From RHKX01 sp046330285 (GTDB lineage: Bacteria > Actinomycetota > Thermoleophilia > Solirubrobacterales > 70-9), in contig JAXLSX010000001.1 in assembly GCA_046330285.1 (NCBI GenBank), positions 124,001 to 188,000 of the forward strand: 64,000 nucleotides of DNA. The letters are read 5' to 3'. The notes below the pieces were generated by a model. That model was not told the DNA's origin. It worked only from the letters and a program-made list of their open reading frames with translations, and searched no databases. The translations under genes were made by a program, and so were the position numbers. This document shows positions 39,846 through 47,502 of this stretch, piece after piece (positions within the stretch are counted from its first letter, which is position 1; every line of letters begins with the position of its first letter).

Positions 39846-41477
39846 TTACATCATCCCGCCCATGTCGGGCATGCCTCCGGGCATCCCGGCGGCGCCACCC
39901 TCCTCGGGCGGCTCGGCCACGATGCACTCGGTGGTGAGGATGTTCTTGGCGATCGAGGCCGCGTTCTGCAGCGCCGAACGCGTGACCATGGTCGGGTCGA
40001 TGACGCCGTCCTTGATCAGGTCGCCGTAGTCGCCGGTGCCCGCGTTGAGACCCTCGCCGGGCTTCATGTCGCGGACCTTGTTGACGACGACCGAGCCCTC
40101 GAACCCCGAGTTCTCGGAGATCTGACGGAGCGGCTCCTCGAGCGCGCGGCGGATGATCTCCGCGCCGGTCGCCTCGTCGGACTCGAGGCCCTTCGTGTCG
40201 ACCGCGTCCTGGGCGTTCAGGAGAGCGACTCCACCGCCGGGGACGATGCCCTCTTCGAGGGCGGCCCGGGTGGCCTGCAGCGCGTCCTCGACGCGATGCT
40301 TCTTCTCCTTCATCTCGGTCTCGGTGGCAGCGCCGACCTTGACGACCGCGACACCGCCGGCCAACTTCGCGAGACGCTCCTGGAGCTTCTCCCGATCGAA
40401 GTCGGAGTCGGTGTTCTCGATCTCGGAGCGGATCTGGCCGATCCGGCCCTCGATCTGCGCCTTGTCGCCGGAGCCGTCGATGATCGTCGTCGTGTCCTTG
40501 CTGACGACGACGCGACGGGCCTTGCCGAGCTGGCTGAGCTGGGTGTTCTCCAGCTTCAGACCCATCTCCTCGGTGATGACCTCGCCGCCCGAGAGGATCG
40601 CGATGTCCTCGAGCATCCGCTTGCGGCGATCGCCGAAGCCGGGGGCCTTGACCGCGACGCCGGTGAACGTGCCGCGGAGCTTGTTGACGACCAGCGTCGC
40701 CAGCGACTCACCCTCGACGTCCTCGGCGATGATGACGAGCGGCTTGCCGCCCTGCATCGTCTGCTCGAGGATCGGCAGGATGTCCCGGACCGAACCGATC
40801 TTCTGGTTGGCGATCAGGATGTAGGGGTCCTCGAGGACTGCCTCCATCCGATCCTGGTCGGTGACCATGTACGGCGAGATGTAGCCCTTGTCGAACTGCA
40901 TCCCCTCGGTGAACTCGAGCTCCATCCCGAAGGTCTGGCCCTCTTCGACGTTCACGACGCCGTCCTTGCCGACCTTCTCGATGGCATCGGCGATGATGTC
41001 GCCGATCTCGTCGTCGGCCGCCGAAATCGAGGCGACGCGGGAGATCTGGTCCTTACCGCCGACCTCCTTCGACTGCTTCTCGCGCAGGTTCTCGACGACC
41101 TGGTTGACGGCCGTCTCGATGCCCTTGCGCAGCGCCAGCGGGTTGGCCCCGGCGGCGACGTTCTTCAGGCCCGAGCGGACGATCGTCTGCGCGAGCAGCG
41201 TCGCCGTCGTGGTGCCGTCGCCGGCCACGTCGTTGGTCGCCGTGGCGACCTCGCGGACGAGCTGGGCGCCCTGGTTGGCGAAGACGTCCTCGATCTCGAC
41301 CTCGCGGGCGATCGTGACGCCGTCGTTGGTGATCGTCGGCGCGCCGAATTTCTTGTCGAGGACGACGTAGCGACCCTTCGGGCCGAGCGTGACCTTGACC
41401 GCGTCCGCGACGGCGTCGACGCCGTCCTGCAGAGCGGCGCGGGCGTCGGCGCCGTACTTGAGCTCCTTGTGAGCCAT
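39846..41477 (-). CDS. groEL: 60-kDa chaperonin GroEL
   Basis: A 543-residue chaperonin subunit that encloses unfolded proteins in a 14-mer with GroES and ATP. Landmarks: 'VKVTLGPKGR' near the N-terminus, 'GDGTTTAT', 'AVKAPGFGDRRK', 'GIVPGGGVALL', and a GGM-rich C-terminus (AGMPGGMPDMGGMM). The GGM tail is that of a canonical GroEL rather than the His-rich GroEL1 of mycobacteria. It lies 49 nt downstream of groES in one operon and ends at a strong terminator. Regulation by HrcA is expected from the CIRCE element. Confidence 0.99.
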   Translation of the reverse strand: MAHKELKYGADARAALQDGVDAVADAVKVTLGPKGRYVVLDKKFGAPTITNDGVTIAREVEIEDVFANQGAQLVREVATATNDVAGDGTTTATLLAQTIVRSGLKNVAAGANPLALRKGIETAVNQVVENLREKQSKEVGGKDQISRVASISAADDEIGDIIADAIEKVGKDGVVNVEEGQTFGMELEFTEGMQFDKGYISPYMVTDQDRMEAVLEDPYILIANQKIGSVRDILPILEQTMQGGKPLVIIAEDVEGESLATLVVNKLRGTFTGVAVKAPGFGDRRKRMLEDIAILSGGEVITEEMGLKLENTQLSQLGKARRVVVSKDTTTIIDGSGDKAQIEGRIGQIRSEIENTDSDFDREKLQERLAKLAGGVAVVKVGAATETEMKEKKHRVEDALQATRAALEEGIVPGGGVALLNAQDAVDTKGLESDEATGAEIIRRALEEPLRQISENSGFEGSVVVNKVRDMKPGEGLNAGTGDYGDLIKDGVIDPTMVTRSALQNAASIAKNILTTECIVAEPPEEGGAAGMPGGMPDMGGMM

Positions 41478-41526
41478 ATCAGTGATTCCTCCTGATGCTT
41501 CTTGGTTCCGTGGGAAAGGCGGTCGG

Positions 41527-41817
41527 TTACTCGACCTTGGCGAGGACGTCCGACTCGCGCAGGACCAGCAGGTCCTCGCCGTCGACCTTGACCTCGGTGC
41601 CGCCGTACTTGCTGTAGAGGACGACGTCGCCTTCCTTGACGTCGAGCGGGATGCGCTTGTCGCCGTCCTCGTCCCAGTTGCCGTCGCCGACCGCGAGGAC
41701 CTCGCCCTTCTGGGGCTTCTCCTTGGCGGTGTCGGGGAGCACGAGTCCGCTGGCGGTCGTCTCCTCCTCTTCGACCGCCCTGACGATCAGGCGGTCACCC
41801 AAGGGCTTGAGCTTCAT
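41527..41817 (-). CDS. groES: 10-kDa co-chaperonin GroES
   Basis: A 96-residue lid protein: 'KLKPLGDRLIVRAVEEEETTASGLVLPDTAKEKPQKGEVLAVG' (pattern) contains the mobile loop, and 'YSKYGGTEVKVDGEDLLVLRESDVLA' is the C-terminal part. Length and motifs are standard. The ATG is preceded by CGGAGGTAAC, a strong Shine-Dalgarno. The 5' leader from the promoter contains the CIRCE operator about 60-90 nt before the ATG. Confidence 0.99.
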   Translation of the reverse strand: MKLKPLGDRLIVRAVEEEETTASGLVLPDTAKEKPQKGEVLAVGDGNWDEDGDKRIPLDVKEGDVVLYSKYGGTEVKVDGEDLLVLRESDVLAKVE

Positions 41818-41877
41818 GCGTAGTTACCTCCGTTGAGGGTTGAACAGTGGTGGTCTGGAAAGACTTACGTCCGTACC

Positions 41878-41904
41878 TTGGCACTCTAGCTGTGAGAGTG
41901 CCAA
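41878..41904. promoter_or_regulatory. CIRCE operator (HrcA binding site) of groESL
   Basis: TTGGCACTC, nine spacer bases, GAGTGCCAA: a perfect 9-9-9 inverted repeat. The usual form is TTAGCACTC/GAGTGCTAA; here A-T at the third pair is G-C in both arms, so the palindrome is kept. It starts about 7 nt after the predicted transcription start. Confidence 0.93.
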
Positions 41905-41917
41905 CGGCTGCGCGCCG

Positions 41918-41945
41918 AGTGTAGCGGCCGATGCATAGCTGTCAA
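41918..41945 (-). promoter_or_regulatory. housekeeping-type promoter of groESL
   Basis: On the minus strand TTGACA (41945-41940), a 16-nt spacer, and TACACT (41923-41918). Transcription would start near 41911, directly before the CIRCE operator. Confidence 0.8.
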
Positions 41946-42008
41946 GTGATCTAAGTGTTAACGACTCAGATCCCTCGCGCCGCCCGTGACCGGAGGCCGG
42001 CCAGGGCG

Positions 42009-42014
42009 TAAGGT
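42009..42014 (+). promoter_or_regulatory. putative -10 (TAAGGT), nearly leaderless
   Basis: TAAGGT ends 11 nt before the ATG at 42026, predicting a leader of only a few nucleotides. Confidence 0.4.
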
Positions 42015-42025
42015 TCCCGAACCCG

Positions 42026-43282
42026 ATGGCCGCTCTCACCGACCCACTCGAGTTGCCCTGCGGCCTCGTGCTCGCGAACCGGCTCGGGCGAGCGGCGATG
42101 ACCGAGGGGATCTCGGGGCCGCGTAACGACCCGAACGAGTGTCACTTCCGGCTGTACGAGGCGAATGCCCGCGGCGGCGCCGGGCTCGTGCTGACGGGCA
42201 ACGCGATGATCGACCGTCGCTACCTCGAGCGGGCTCGGAACATCGTCGTCGACGCCGCCACCGACGCGGCGGCGCTCCGGAACTGGGCCGCGGCGAGTGC
42301 CGCGGCACCGACCCTCGTCCAGCTCTCCCACCCCGGCCGCCAGGTCAACCGCTACGTCAACTCACACCCGGTCGCGCCCTCCGACGGTCCGGCGGTGGCG
42401 ATCGCCGGCGCCTTCGCGAAGCCGAGGGCGTTGACGCGCGATGAGATCGATGATGTGAAGGCCCGGTTCATGGATGCGGCCGTCCGGGTTGTCGACGCCG
42501 GCTTCCCCGGCGTCCAGATCCACGGCGCCCACGGCTACCTGCTCAGCAGCTTCCTCGACCCCGAACAGAACCGGCGCGACGACGAATACGGCGGCGACCT
42601 CGGCGGCCGGGCGCGGCTGCTGCTCGAGATCCTCGACGCGATGAGGTCGGCGCTGCCTGCCGGCACCGCCGTGTCGGTGAAGCTCGACTCCCGCGAGGGT
42701 GCCGACGACGAGCTCGCCGAGCTCTGCCGGATGCTCGAGGCCGGTGGCATCGACCTGATCGAAGTCTCGGGCGGCAATTACGAGCGACCGGAGATGGCGG
42801 GCTACGACGCCGACGGCGATGAGCTGAAGAGCGAGCACGAGTCGCCGTTCTGGAACAGCGCCGCCGCGGCCTCGGCCGCGGTCAACGTGCCGGTGATGCT
42901 GACCGGAGGCTTCCGGACACGGGCCGAGGTCGACCGGGCGCTCGGCGGCGGCGTCTGCGACGTGATCGGCGTCGGCCGGCCGCTGGCCGTGCGTCCCGCC
43001 CTCGCCGGCAGGTTCGTCAGCGGCGAGACCGACGTGCTCGACCGGCCCGGGCCCCGGCTCGGCGGACCGGCCCCGGTCCGCAAGCTGCTCGGTGCGGCGG
43101 CGGGGACGGGCTGGCACCGGATCCAGCTCCAGCGGACCGGCAAGGGCCGGCCGCCGCTGCTCGGCTTCCCGGCTCTGCTCGCGGCGCTCGACTACACGAA
43201 CGTCGACTGGGCGCAGGCGATCGGGGCGCGCCGCAGCCGGATGCGGATCGCCGAGGAGACACCCCGCTCGACGATCAGCTGA
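42026..43282 (+). CDS. old yellow enzyme-type NADH:flavin oxidoreductase
   Basis: A 418-residue FMN-binding TIM barrel. 'LPCGLVLANRLGRAAMTEG' opens the barrel; 'LVQLSHPGRQ', 'GFPGVQIHGAHGYLLSSFLDPEQNRRDDEYGG' (pattern), 'LIEVSGGNYE' and 'VMLTGGFRTR' are the standard OYE/2,4-dienoyl-CoA reductase-like blocks, with the His pair of the active site in the HGAHGYL block. There is no C-terminal FAD/NAD domain, so it is a single-domain OYE. Substrate is unknown; OYEs reduce activated alkenes. The last ~70 residues form an extra helical tail. Confidence 0.9.
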   Translation: MAALTDPLELPCGLVLANRLGRAAMTEGISGPRNDPNECHFRLYEANARGGAGLVLTGNAMIDRRYLERARNIVVDAATDAAALRNWAAASAAAPTLVQLSHPGRQVNRYVNSHPVAPSDGPAVAIAGAFAKPRALTRDEIDDVKARFMDAAVRVVDAGFPGVQIHGAHGYLLSSFLDPEQNRRDDEYGGDLGGRARLLLEILDAMRSALPAGTAVSVKLDSREGADDELAELCRMLEAGGIDLIEVSGGNYERPEMAGYDADGDELKSEHESPFWNSAAAASAAVNVPVMLTGGFRTRAEVDRALGGGVCDVIGVGRPLAVRPALAGRFVSGETDVLDRPGPRLGGPAPVRKLLGAAAGTGWHRIQLQRTGKGRPPLLGFPALLAALDYTNVDWAQAIGARRSRMRIAEETPRSTIS

Positions 43283-43295
43283 GAGTCGAGGCGGG

Positions 43296-43757
43296 TCAGT
43301 TGCCGTCGGCCTGAAGATCGACCTCGATCGATCCCTGATCCGAGCTCAGCGTCAGCCGGTTGCCGTCGAGGCTCCAGGCCGGATCGGCGGCGAAGAAGTC
43401 GGACAGTTCGTCGTCCTGGTCCATCGCCTGCTTCGCGCACCCCATAGCGGTCGAAGCGACCTGCCCGATCTCGAGGTGGTCGGGAGTGATCCTCACGTCC
43501 GTCGCCGCTGTGTTGCACTCGGCCCGCCAGGTGATGCCGCCTTCGTCGTCGAAGGTCACCGTCACCGGCGTCGAGAACGACGAGCCCTCACCTGACCAGT
43601 CCGCCGTCGAGACGAAGGTCCGGCCGACGAGATCGTCGGGCTGACCGACCGAAGAGGTCATGCCGGACTCGTCGTCCCCGTCGCCGCAGCCGCCGATCAG
43701 GAGCGCGGCCACAAAGGTGGCCGCGCCGATCCACGAGAGTCGCTTCGAACGATGCAT
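43296..43757 (-). CDS. META-domain-like lipoprotein
   Basis: A 153-residue exported lipoprotein: signal peptide 'LSWIGAATFVAALLIGGC' with the lipobox L-I-G-G-C, then 'DDLVGRTFVSTADWSG', 'VTVTFDDEGGITWRAECNTAATD' (pattern) and 'MGCAKQAMDQDDELSDFF'. The 'tF...ggl...gCN....y' arrangement, with a second Cys in MGC, is that of META/HslJ domains found in heat- and antibiotic-resistance lipoproteins. Start ATG is 6 nt after TAGAGT on the minus strand. Confidence 0.75.
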   Translation of the reverse strand: MHRSKRLSWIGAATFVAALLIGGCGDGDDESGMTSSVGQPDDLVGRTFVSTADWSGEGSSFSTPVTVTFDDEGGITWRAECNTAATDVRITPDHLEIGQVASTAMGCAKQAMDQDDELSDFFAADPAWSLDGNRLTLSSDQGSIEVDLQADGN

Positions 43758-43763
43758 GCACCG

Positions 43764-43769
43764 ACTCTA
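43764..43769 (-). promoter_or_regulatory. putative leaderless -10 (TAGAGT)
   Basis: TAGAGT ends 6 nt before the ATG at 43757 on the minus strand. Confidence 0.5.
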
Positions 43770-43796
43770 CGAGCGAGCGGTGATTTCGTCACGAGG

Positions 43797-44270
43797 TCAG
43801 CTCGACGCCAGCAGCCGGCAACCGAGATGCCGCGCCAGCCCCTGGCCGCCCCAGCGCATCACCTGATCGTGGTTCCAGCGGAAGATCGGCCGGGCGAGAG
43901 GGGCGACGAGGTTCATCCACGGCTTGGTCGTGTGGACGTTCCACTCGTAGAGGGCGGCGGTGGCGCCGTCCTGCTCGAGGAAGCGCCAGCGGCCGACGCC
44001 CTCGAGCTCGCCGGTGGCGTGACCTTCGAGGAGATACGGGCGCTCGACGACGGTCGAGACGACGTCGAAGCGGATCGGGTAGGGGATCCGGCTGCGCCAC
44101 GCGTAACGCCCGCGGCGACCGACGCCGCAGGGCGTGCCCGGATCGGTCTCGACCGCCTCGACCACTCCACGCCACCAGACCGGCCACTCGCCCGAGTCCC
44201 AGATCGCGTCCCAGACGTCCTCGCGGGGAGCGTCGAGCAGCCAGGTGGTCAGGAACTCGTAGTCCGCCAT
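43797..44270 (-). CDS. SRPBCC-family (START/polyketide cyclase-like) protein
   Basis: A 157-residue protein with the SRPBCC pattern: 'EFLTTWLLDAPREDVWDAIWDSGEWPVWWRGVV' (pattern), 'RFDVVSTVVERPYLLEGHATGELEGVGRWRF', and a C-terminal amphipathic helix with 'RPIFRWNHDQVMRWGGQGLARHL'. Proteins of this fold bind hydrophobic ligands or act as cyclases; ligand unknown. It starts 21 nt after the ASCH gene and is probably its operon partner. A GCGGGG stretch just before the ATG is a weak ribosome binding site. Confidence 0.82.
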   Translation of the reverse strand: MADYEFLTTWLLDAPREDVWDAIWDSGEWPVWWRGVVEAVETDPGTPCGVGRRGRYAWRSRIPYPIRFDVVSTVVERPYLLEGHATGELEGVGRWRFLEQDGATAALYEWNVHTTKPWMNLVAPLARPIFRWNHDQVMRWGGQGLARHLGCRLLASS

Positions 44271-44291
44271 GACCCCGCGGACCCCCGTAGC

Positions 44292-44693
44292 TCAGTTCTG
44301 CGACGGGGTCTCGCCGTTGCCGAAGTTCGACTGCGGGCGCTCGACGATCTGCGAGAAGCGGATGACGGTGACGATGTCGTCGGGGTCGATCGGGCGGCTG
44401 TAGATCTGCTCGAGGAAGTTGACGGTGTCGTCAAGCCGCCGGAACTCGGGGTTGTCGTGCTCGATGTCGCGCGGGGAGAGGTCCTTGACCTTCTTCACCT
44501 CGACGTCGTCGATGACGGCGGAGAAGATCTTCTCCCGCGGGCCGTGGCGGTAGCCGACGGTGATCCAGACGACCTGGCCGCGGTCGTACTTGCGGGTCTT
44601 GTCCCCCAGCCGGATCGTGGCGGTCTTGCGCCCGCGCTTGAGCTGATCGACGAAGACCGGCGAGTAGAAGTTGAGGACATACAAGGCGCTCAC
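44292..44693 (-). CDS. ASCH-domain (PUA-like) RNA-binding protein
   Basis: A 133-residue protein of the ASCH superfamily: 'LNFYSPVFVDQLKRGRKTATIRLGD' (pattern) carries the G-x-K-T-x-T-x-R-like signature, followed by 'YDRGQVVWITVG' and 'IFSAVIDDVEVKKVKDLS'. ASCH domains bind RNA or modified nucleosides and are often coactivator-like. The C-terminal tail is disordered. It heads an operon with the SRPBCC gene. TAGGGT lies 9 nt before its GTG. Confidence 0.8.
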   Translation of the reverse strand: MSALYVLNFYSPVFVDQLKRGRKTATIRLGDKTRKYDRGQVVWITVGYRHGPREKIFSAVIDDVEVKKVKDLSPRDIEHDNPEFRRLDDTVNFLEQIYSRPIDPDDIVTVIRFSQIVERPQSNFGNGETPSQN

Positions 44694-44702
44694 AGCCCCG
44701 CC

Positions 44703-44708
44703 ACCCTA
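44703..44708 (-). promoter_or_regulatory. putative -10 (TAGGGT), nearly leaderless
   Basis: TAGGGT ends 9 nt before the GTG at 44693 on the minus strand. Confidence 0.45.
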
Positions 44709-44716
44709 TCGGTGAT

Positions 44717-45409
44717 CTAGAAGATGTAGGCGCGGAGGCGGGGTGGCTCGAGCACCGTCACCCGCCCGCGGCCGACGCGGACTACGCCCGCCCGCTCGAG
44801 GACGGCGAGGAAGCGGCTGACGCTCTCCCGCGAGGTGCCGGCGAGCTGCGCGAGATCGGCCTGGTTCATCCGGATCGTGACGCCGTCGCGTCCCTGCTCG
44901 GCGTTGTCCTCGGAGACGAGCTGCGAGAGCACGCCGGCGACCCGGCTCGGCACCGTCTGGAACGACTGCCGGCTGATCCGCTCGTTCGTCTCCCGCAGCC
45001 GCTTGGTCAGCGCGACCACGAGCTTGGCGGTGATCTGCGCGTTGCGCTCGAGCAGGCCCCGCATGTCGGTCGCCGAGACCGCGAGCAGGTCGACGTCGGT
45101 CAGGGCTTCGACGCTGGCGGAACGGACGCCGCCGTCAATCATCGCCAGCTCGCCGACGAGCTCACCGGGCCCGAGGGTCGCGAGCGCGATCGCCCGGCCG
45201 TCCGGATGCTCGCGGGTGACGCGGACCTCGCCGGAGCGGATCACGTAGCAGGCGTCGCTGGTGTCCCCCTCGTGGAAGACCCTGGCGCCCTTCGGGAACG
45301 AACGCGGAATCGCGACCTGGGCGATCCGCTCGAGCTCTCCCGGCTCGAGCCCGGAGAGCAGCGGCACGCGCGCGAGCAGGTCGACAGCGCTTGCCTGTTC
45401 CTCGCCCAT
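44717..45409 (-). CDS. Crp/Fnr-family transcription regulator
   Basis: A 230-residue regulator. Residues ~10-120 form a cyclic-nucleotide-binding fold ('GARVFHEGDTSDACYVIRSGEVRVT', pattern; 'LGPGELVGELAMIDGGVRSASVEAL', pattern). The phosphate-binding cassette G-E-L-A...R-S-A keeps the Arg-Ser needed for cAMP binding. The C-terminal winged helix has 'MNQADLAQLAGTSRESVSRFLAVLERAGVVRVGRG' (pattern). There are no Fe-S Cys, so it is Crp-like, not Fnr. In mycobacteria the equivalent is the cAMP receptor protein. It follows nei2 by 9 nt; GATAAT 8 nt before the ATG may give it its own promoter. Confidence 0.93.
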   Translation of the reverse strand: MGEEQASAVDLLARVPLLSGLEPGELERIAQVAIPRSFPKGARVFHEGDTSDACYVIRSGEVRVTREHPDGRAIALATLGPGELVGELAMIDGGVRSASVEALTDVDLLAVSATDMRGLLERNAQITAKLVVALTKRLRETNERISRQSFQTVPSRVAGVLSQLVSEDNAEQGRDGVTIRMNQADLAQLAGTSRESVSRFLAVLERAGVVRVGRGRVTVLEPPRLRAYIF

Positions 45410-45417
45410 GGCAGGCG

Positions 45418-45423
45418 ATTATC
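45418..45423 (-). promoter_or_regulatory. possible leaderless -10 (GATAAT) of the Crp gene
   Basis: GATAAT, one base from TATAAT, ends 8 nt before the ATG at 45409 and overlaps the nei2 stop codon. Confidence 0.4.
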
Positions 45424-46180
45424 GCTGACAGCCCTCGCACCAGTAGGTGACCCGGTTGTCGTCACCCTGACCGCGGGTCTGGATCCGGCCGCCGCAGCGC
45501 GGACAGGGACGGCGGTTGCGGCCGTAGATCTGTTTCGGGCGGCTGCCCTTGGCGATCGCCGTCTCCATCACCCAGGTGGCCGCGTCGACCACGCCCCGGG
45601 CCTCCTCCGGCTCGAGGTCGGCGATCCGCCGCCACGGGCTGATCCGCGGCAGGAAGCAAGCCTCGATCCTGATCACGTTCCCGATCCCGGCGATCAGCGC
45701 CTGGTCGAGGAGCGCCTCTCCGACCGGTACGCCCGGTTCGTAGGCGAGCAGCCGCTCCGCGGCGGCGGCGGCATCGAAGCCCGGGGCGAGCGGGTCGGGG
45801 CCGAGCTGTGCGAGCACCGGGTCGTTTCGCGCCCGCGCGGCGCTGGTCATCCGCAGGATCTTGCCGCCGTTCTGACTCGCGACGGCCCCGCCGCTCATGA
45901 GCACGATCCACGGCCGCCCGTACGGCATCCGCCCGTCCGCCCGGACGAACCAGCGCCCGTTCATCCCGAGGTGGCTGTGGACGACGGCATCGCCGCTGAA
46001 GTGGAGCAGCAAGTGCTTGCCCCTCGCCTCCGCCCGTTCGAGGGTGCGGCCGGCGAGCTCGGCGGCGCGGGTGTGGATCGGCGAGCGCGCGCTCGGGGCG
46101 CCGGCGGTCTCGATCTCCTTGCCGACGAGCGCCGCCTGAAAGCGCATCGCGACACGGTGGATCGTGTCGCCCTCAGGCAT
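45419..46180 (-). CDS. Nei2-type DNA glycosylase/AP lyase (Fpg/Nei family)
   Basis: A 253-residue base-excision repair enzyme. The N-terminus MPEGDTIHR has the catalytic Pro2-Glu3 and the D-T-I-H of the Nei/Nei2 clade. 'HSHLGMNGRWFV' and 'DQALIAGIGNVIRIEACFLP' (the helix-two-turn-helix) follow, and the C-terminal zinc finger is CPRCGGRIQT...YWCEGC. It removes oxidised bases and cuts the backbone. In mycobacteria nei2 adjoins lhr; here lhr lies about 12.6 kb away. Divergent from a secreted protein; GATCGT 8 nt upstream of the ATG may be its -10. Confidence 0.92.
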   Translation of the reverse strand: MPEGDTIHRVAMRFQAALVGKEIETAGAPSARSPIHTRAAELAGRTLERAEARGKHLLLHFSGDAVVHSHLGMNGRWFVRADGRMPYGRPWIVLMSGGAVASQNGGKILRMTSAARARNDPVLAQLGPDPLAPGFDAAAAAERLLAYEPGVPVGEALLDQALIAGIGNVIRIEACFLPRISPWRRIADLEPEEARGVVDAATWVMETAIAKGSRPKQIYGRNRRPCPRCGGRIQTRGQGDDNRVTYWCEGCQR

Positions 46181-46201
46181 TGAATTTCACGATCGGAGGC
46201 G

Positions 46202-46207
46202 TAGCAT
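46202..46207 (+). promoter_or_regulatory. putative leaderless -10 (TAGCAT)
   Basis: TAGCAT ends 7 nt before the GTG at 46215, which also marks a sensible signal-peptide start. Confidence 0.5.
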
Positions 46208-46214
46208 CGCCGCT

Positions 46215-46664
46215 GTGGGGAGACGACTGACAGCCGTCGTGGCGATCGCCGTCGTCGCCCTGCTCGCGCTGACCGCGGTGGCCTCCGCCGGAGCTCCTCC
46301 GCGAGTCCGCGACATGAGCTACTTCAAGCGGGATGACGGCAGCCTTCCTCACGTCCGGCTTCTGATCGGCGTGAAGCGGGCCGACACGGTCCGCGTCGCC
46401 ACCGTCTTCCACGGCAAGCACGCGAAGGCGCCGACCAGCCTCGACGACCGCATCTCCGGCGACCCCTGGGTCCTCCAGCACAAGGACGGCGGCCGCGGCG
46501 TCTACAAGCTGCTCCGGAAGTCGCTCGACGAGCGCGGGTCGGCCGCGGTCCGGATCCGCGCCCGCAACGCATCCGGCGTCGACAGCGTGAAGCTGAAGAT
46601 CCGGCTCTCCGAGTGCACGATGGACCCGCCCTTCTACCCGCTCGACTGCGAGATCCAACGCTGA
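46215..46664 (+). CDS. small secreted protein, unknown
   Basis: A 149-residue exported protein. The signal peptide is VGRRLTAVVAIAVVALLAL then TAVASAG. The mature part is a single beta-rich domain ('VRVATVFHGKHAKAPTSLDDRISGDPWVLQ', pattern; 'GSAAVRIRARNASGVDSVKLKIRLSEC') with two Cys near the C-terminus (SECTMDPPFYPLDCEIQR) that may form a disulfide. No family recognised. In-frame starts lie further upstream, but GTG 46215 fits both the signal peptide and the leaderless box. Confidence 0.7.
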   Translation: MGRRLTAVVAIAVVALLALTAVASAGAPPRVRDMSYFKRDDGSLPHVRLLIGVKRADTVRVATVFHGKHAKAPTSLDDRISGDPWVLQHKDGGRGVYKLLRKSLDERGSAAVRIRARNASGVDSVKLKIRLSECTMDPPFYPLDCEIQR

Positions 46665-46677
46665 GCCGCCCACGGCC

Positions 46678-47502
46678 TTACGGCTTCAGCTTGTGGCCGG
46701 TCTGAAACAGCCACTGCGCCCACGCGACCATCGCGATCGCCACGATCGCGATGAAGCCGAACGCTAGGCCCACGTCGACGTCGCTTGTCCCGAGGAAGCC
46801 GTAGCGGACGGCGTCGACCATGTAGAAGATCGGGTTCGCGTGGGAGAGCTCCTGCCAGGGCGAGGGCAGGATCGAGATCGAGTAGAAGACGCCGCCGAGG
46901 AACGTCAGCGGCAGGATCAGGATGTTGTTGATGAAGCTGTGGTGGTCGAAGCTCTGCGCATAGACGCCGACGACGACCCCGAGGGCGGCGAACAGCACGA
47001 CGAGCAGGATTGCGGCGACGATCAGGTGGAACGGACGCTCGACCGGGGCGCCGGTCAGCGGCAGGGCGATCGCGACGAGCAGGATGCCGATCGCGAACGA
47101 GCGGAAGACGCCGCCGAGCATGTAGCCGAGGTTCATCCGCCACGGCTGCATCGGCGAGGCGAGGACGTCGTTGATGTAGCGGTCGTTCCGGGCCTGGAGC
47201 AGGCTCGAGGAGTTGTTCGAGAAGGCGGCCTGAGCCATCGCCATCGCGATCAGGCCCGGCACGATGAAGACGTCGTACTCGAACCCGTTGATCTCCGAGA
47301 TCCGGCTGCCGAGCGAGAGTCCGAAGACGAGGATGAAGAGCGCCGAGGCGACGACCGGGGCGAGGATCGTCTGCGTCCAGAGGCGCGTGACGCGGCGGCA
47401 CTCGCGGAGGACGAGCGCGCGCATCGAGCGCCCGGGATCGGGTGCGGCGTAGACGGGCGCCGGCGAGCGCCGCGGCGCGGCCGTCCGGTCGGCGGTGCTC
47501 AC
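46678..47502 (-). CDS. ABC-2 type transporter permease (DrrB/NodJ-like)
   Basis: A 274-residue protein with six hydrophobic segments and the ABC-2 layout: 'LAPVVASALFILVFGLSLG', 'YDVFIVPGLIAMAMAQAAFSNNS' (pattern), 'DVLASPMQPWRMNLGYMLGGVFRSF' (coupling-helix region), 'LPLTFLGGVFYSISILPSPWQELSHANP' (pattern). Together with the ATPase it should export a drug, lipid or polysaccharide; the substrate is unknown. Its GTG overlaps the ATPase stop by four bases (GTGA). Confidence 0.9.
   Translation of the reverse strand: MSTADRTAAPRRSPAPVYAAPDPGRSMRALVLRECRRVTRLWTQTILAPVVASALFILVFGLSLGSRISEINGFEYDVFIVPGLIAMAMAQAAFSNNSSSLLQARNDRYINDVLASPMQPWRMNLGYMLGGVFRSFAIGILLVAIALPLTGAPVERPFHLIVAAILLVVLFAALGVVVGVYAQSFDHHSFINNILILPLTFLGGVFYSISILPSPWQELSHANPIFYMVDAVRYGFLGTSDVDVGLAFGFIAIVAIAMVAWAQWLFQTGHKLKP

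Noticed and set aside
38185..40029. 614-codon plus-strand frame across WS/DGAT, GGDEF and the end of groEL
   Set aside because: Covers three genuine minus-strand genes and a terminator; composition is that of antisense frames.
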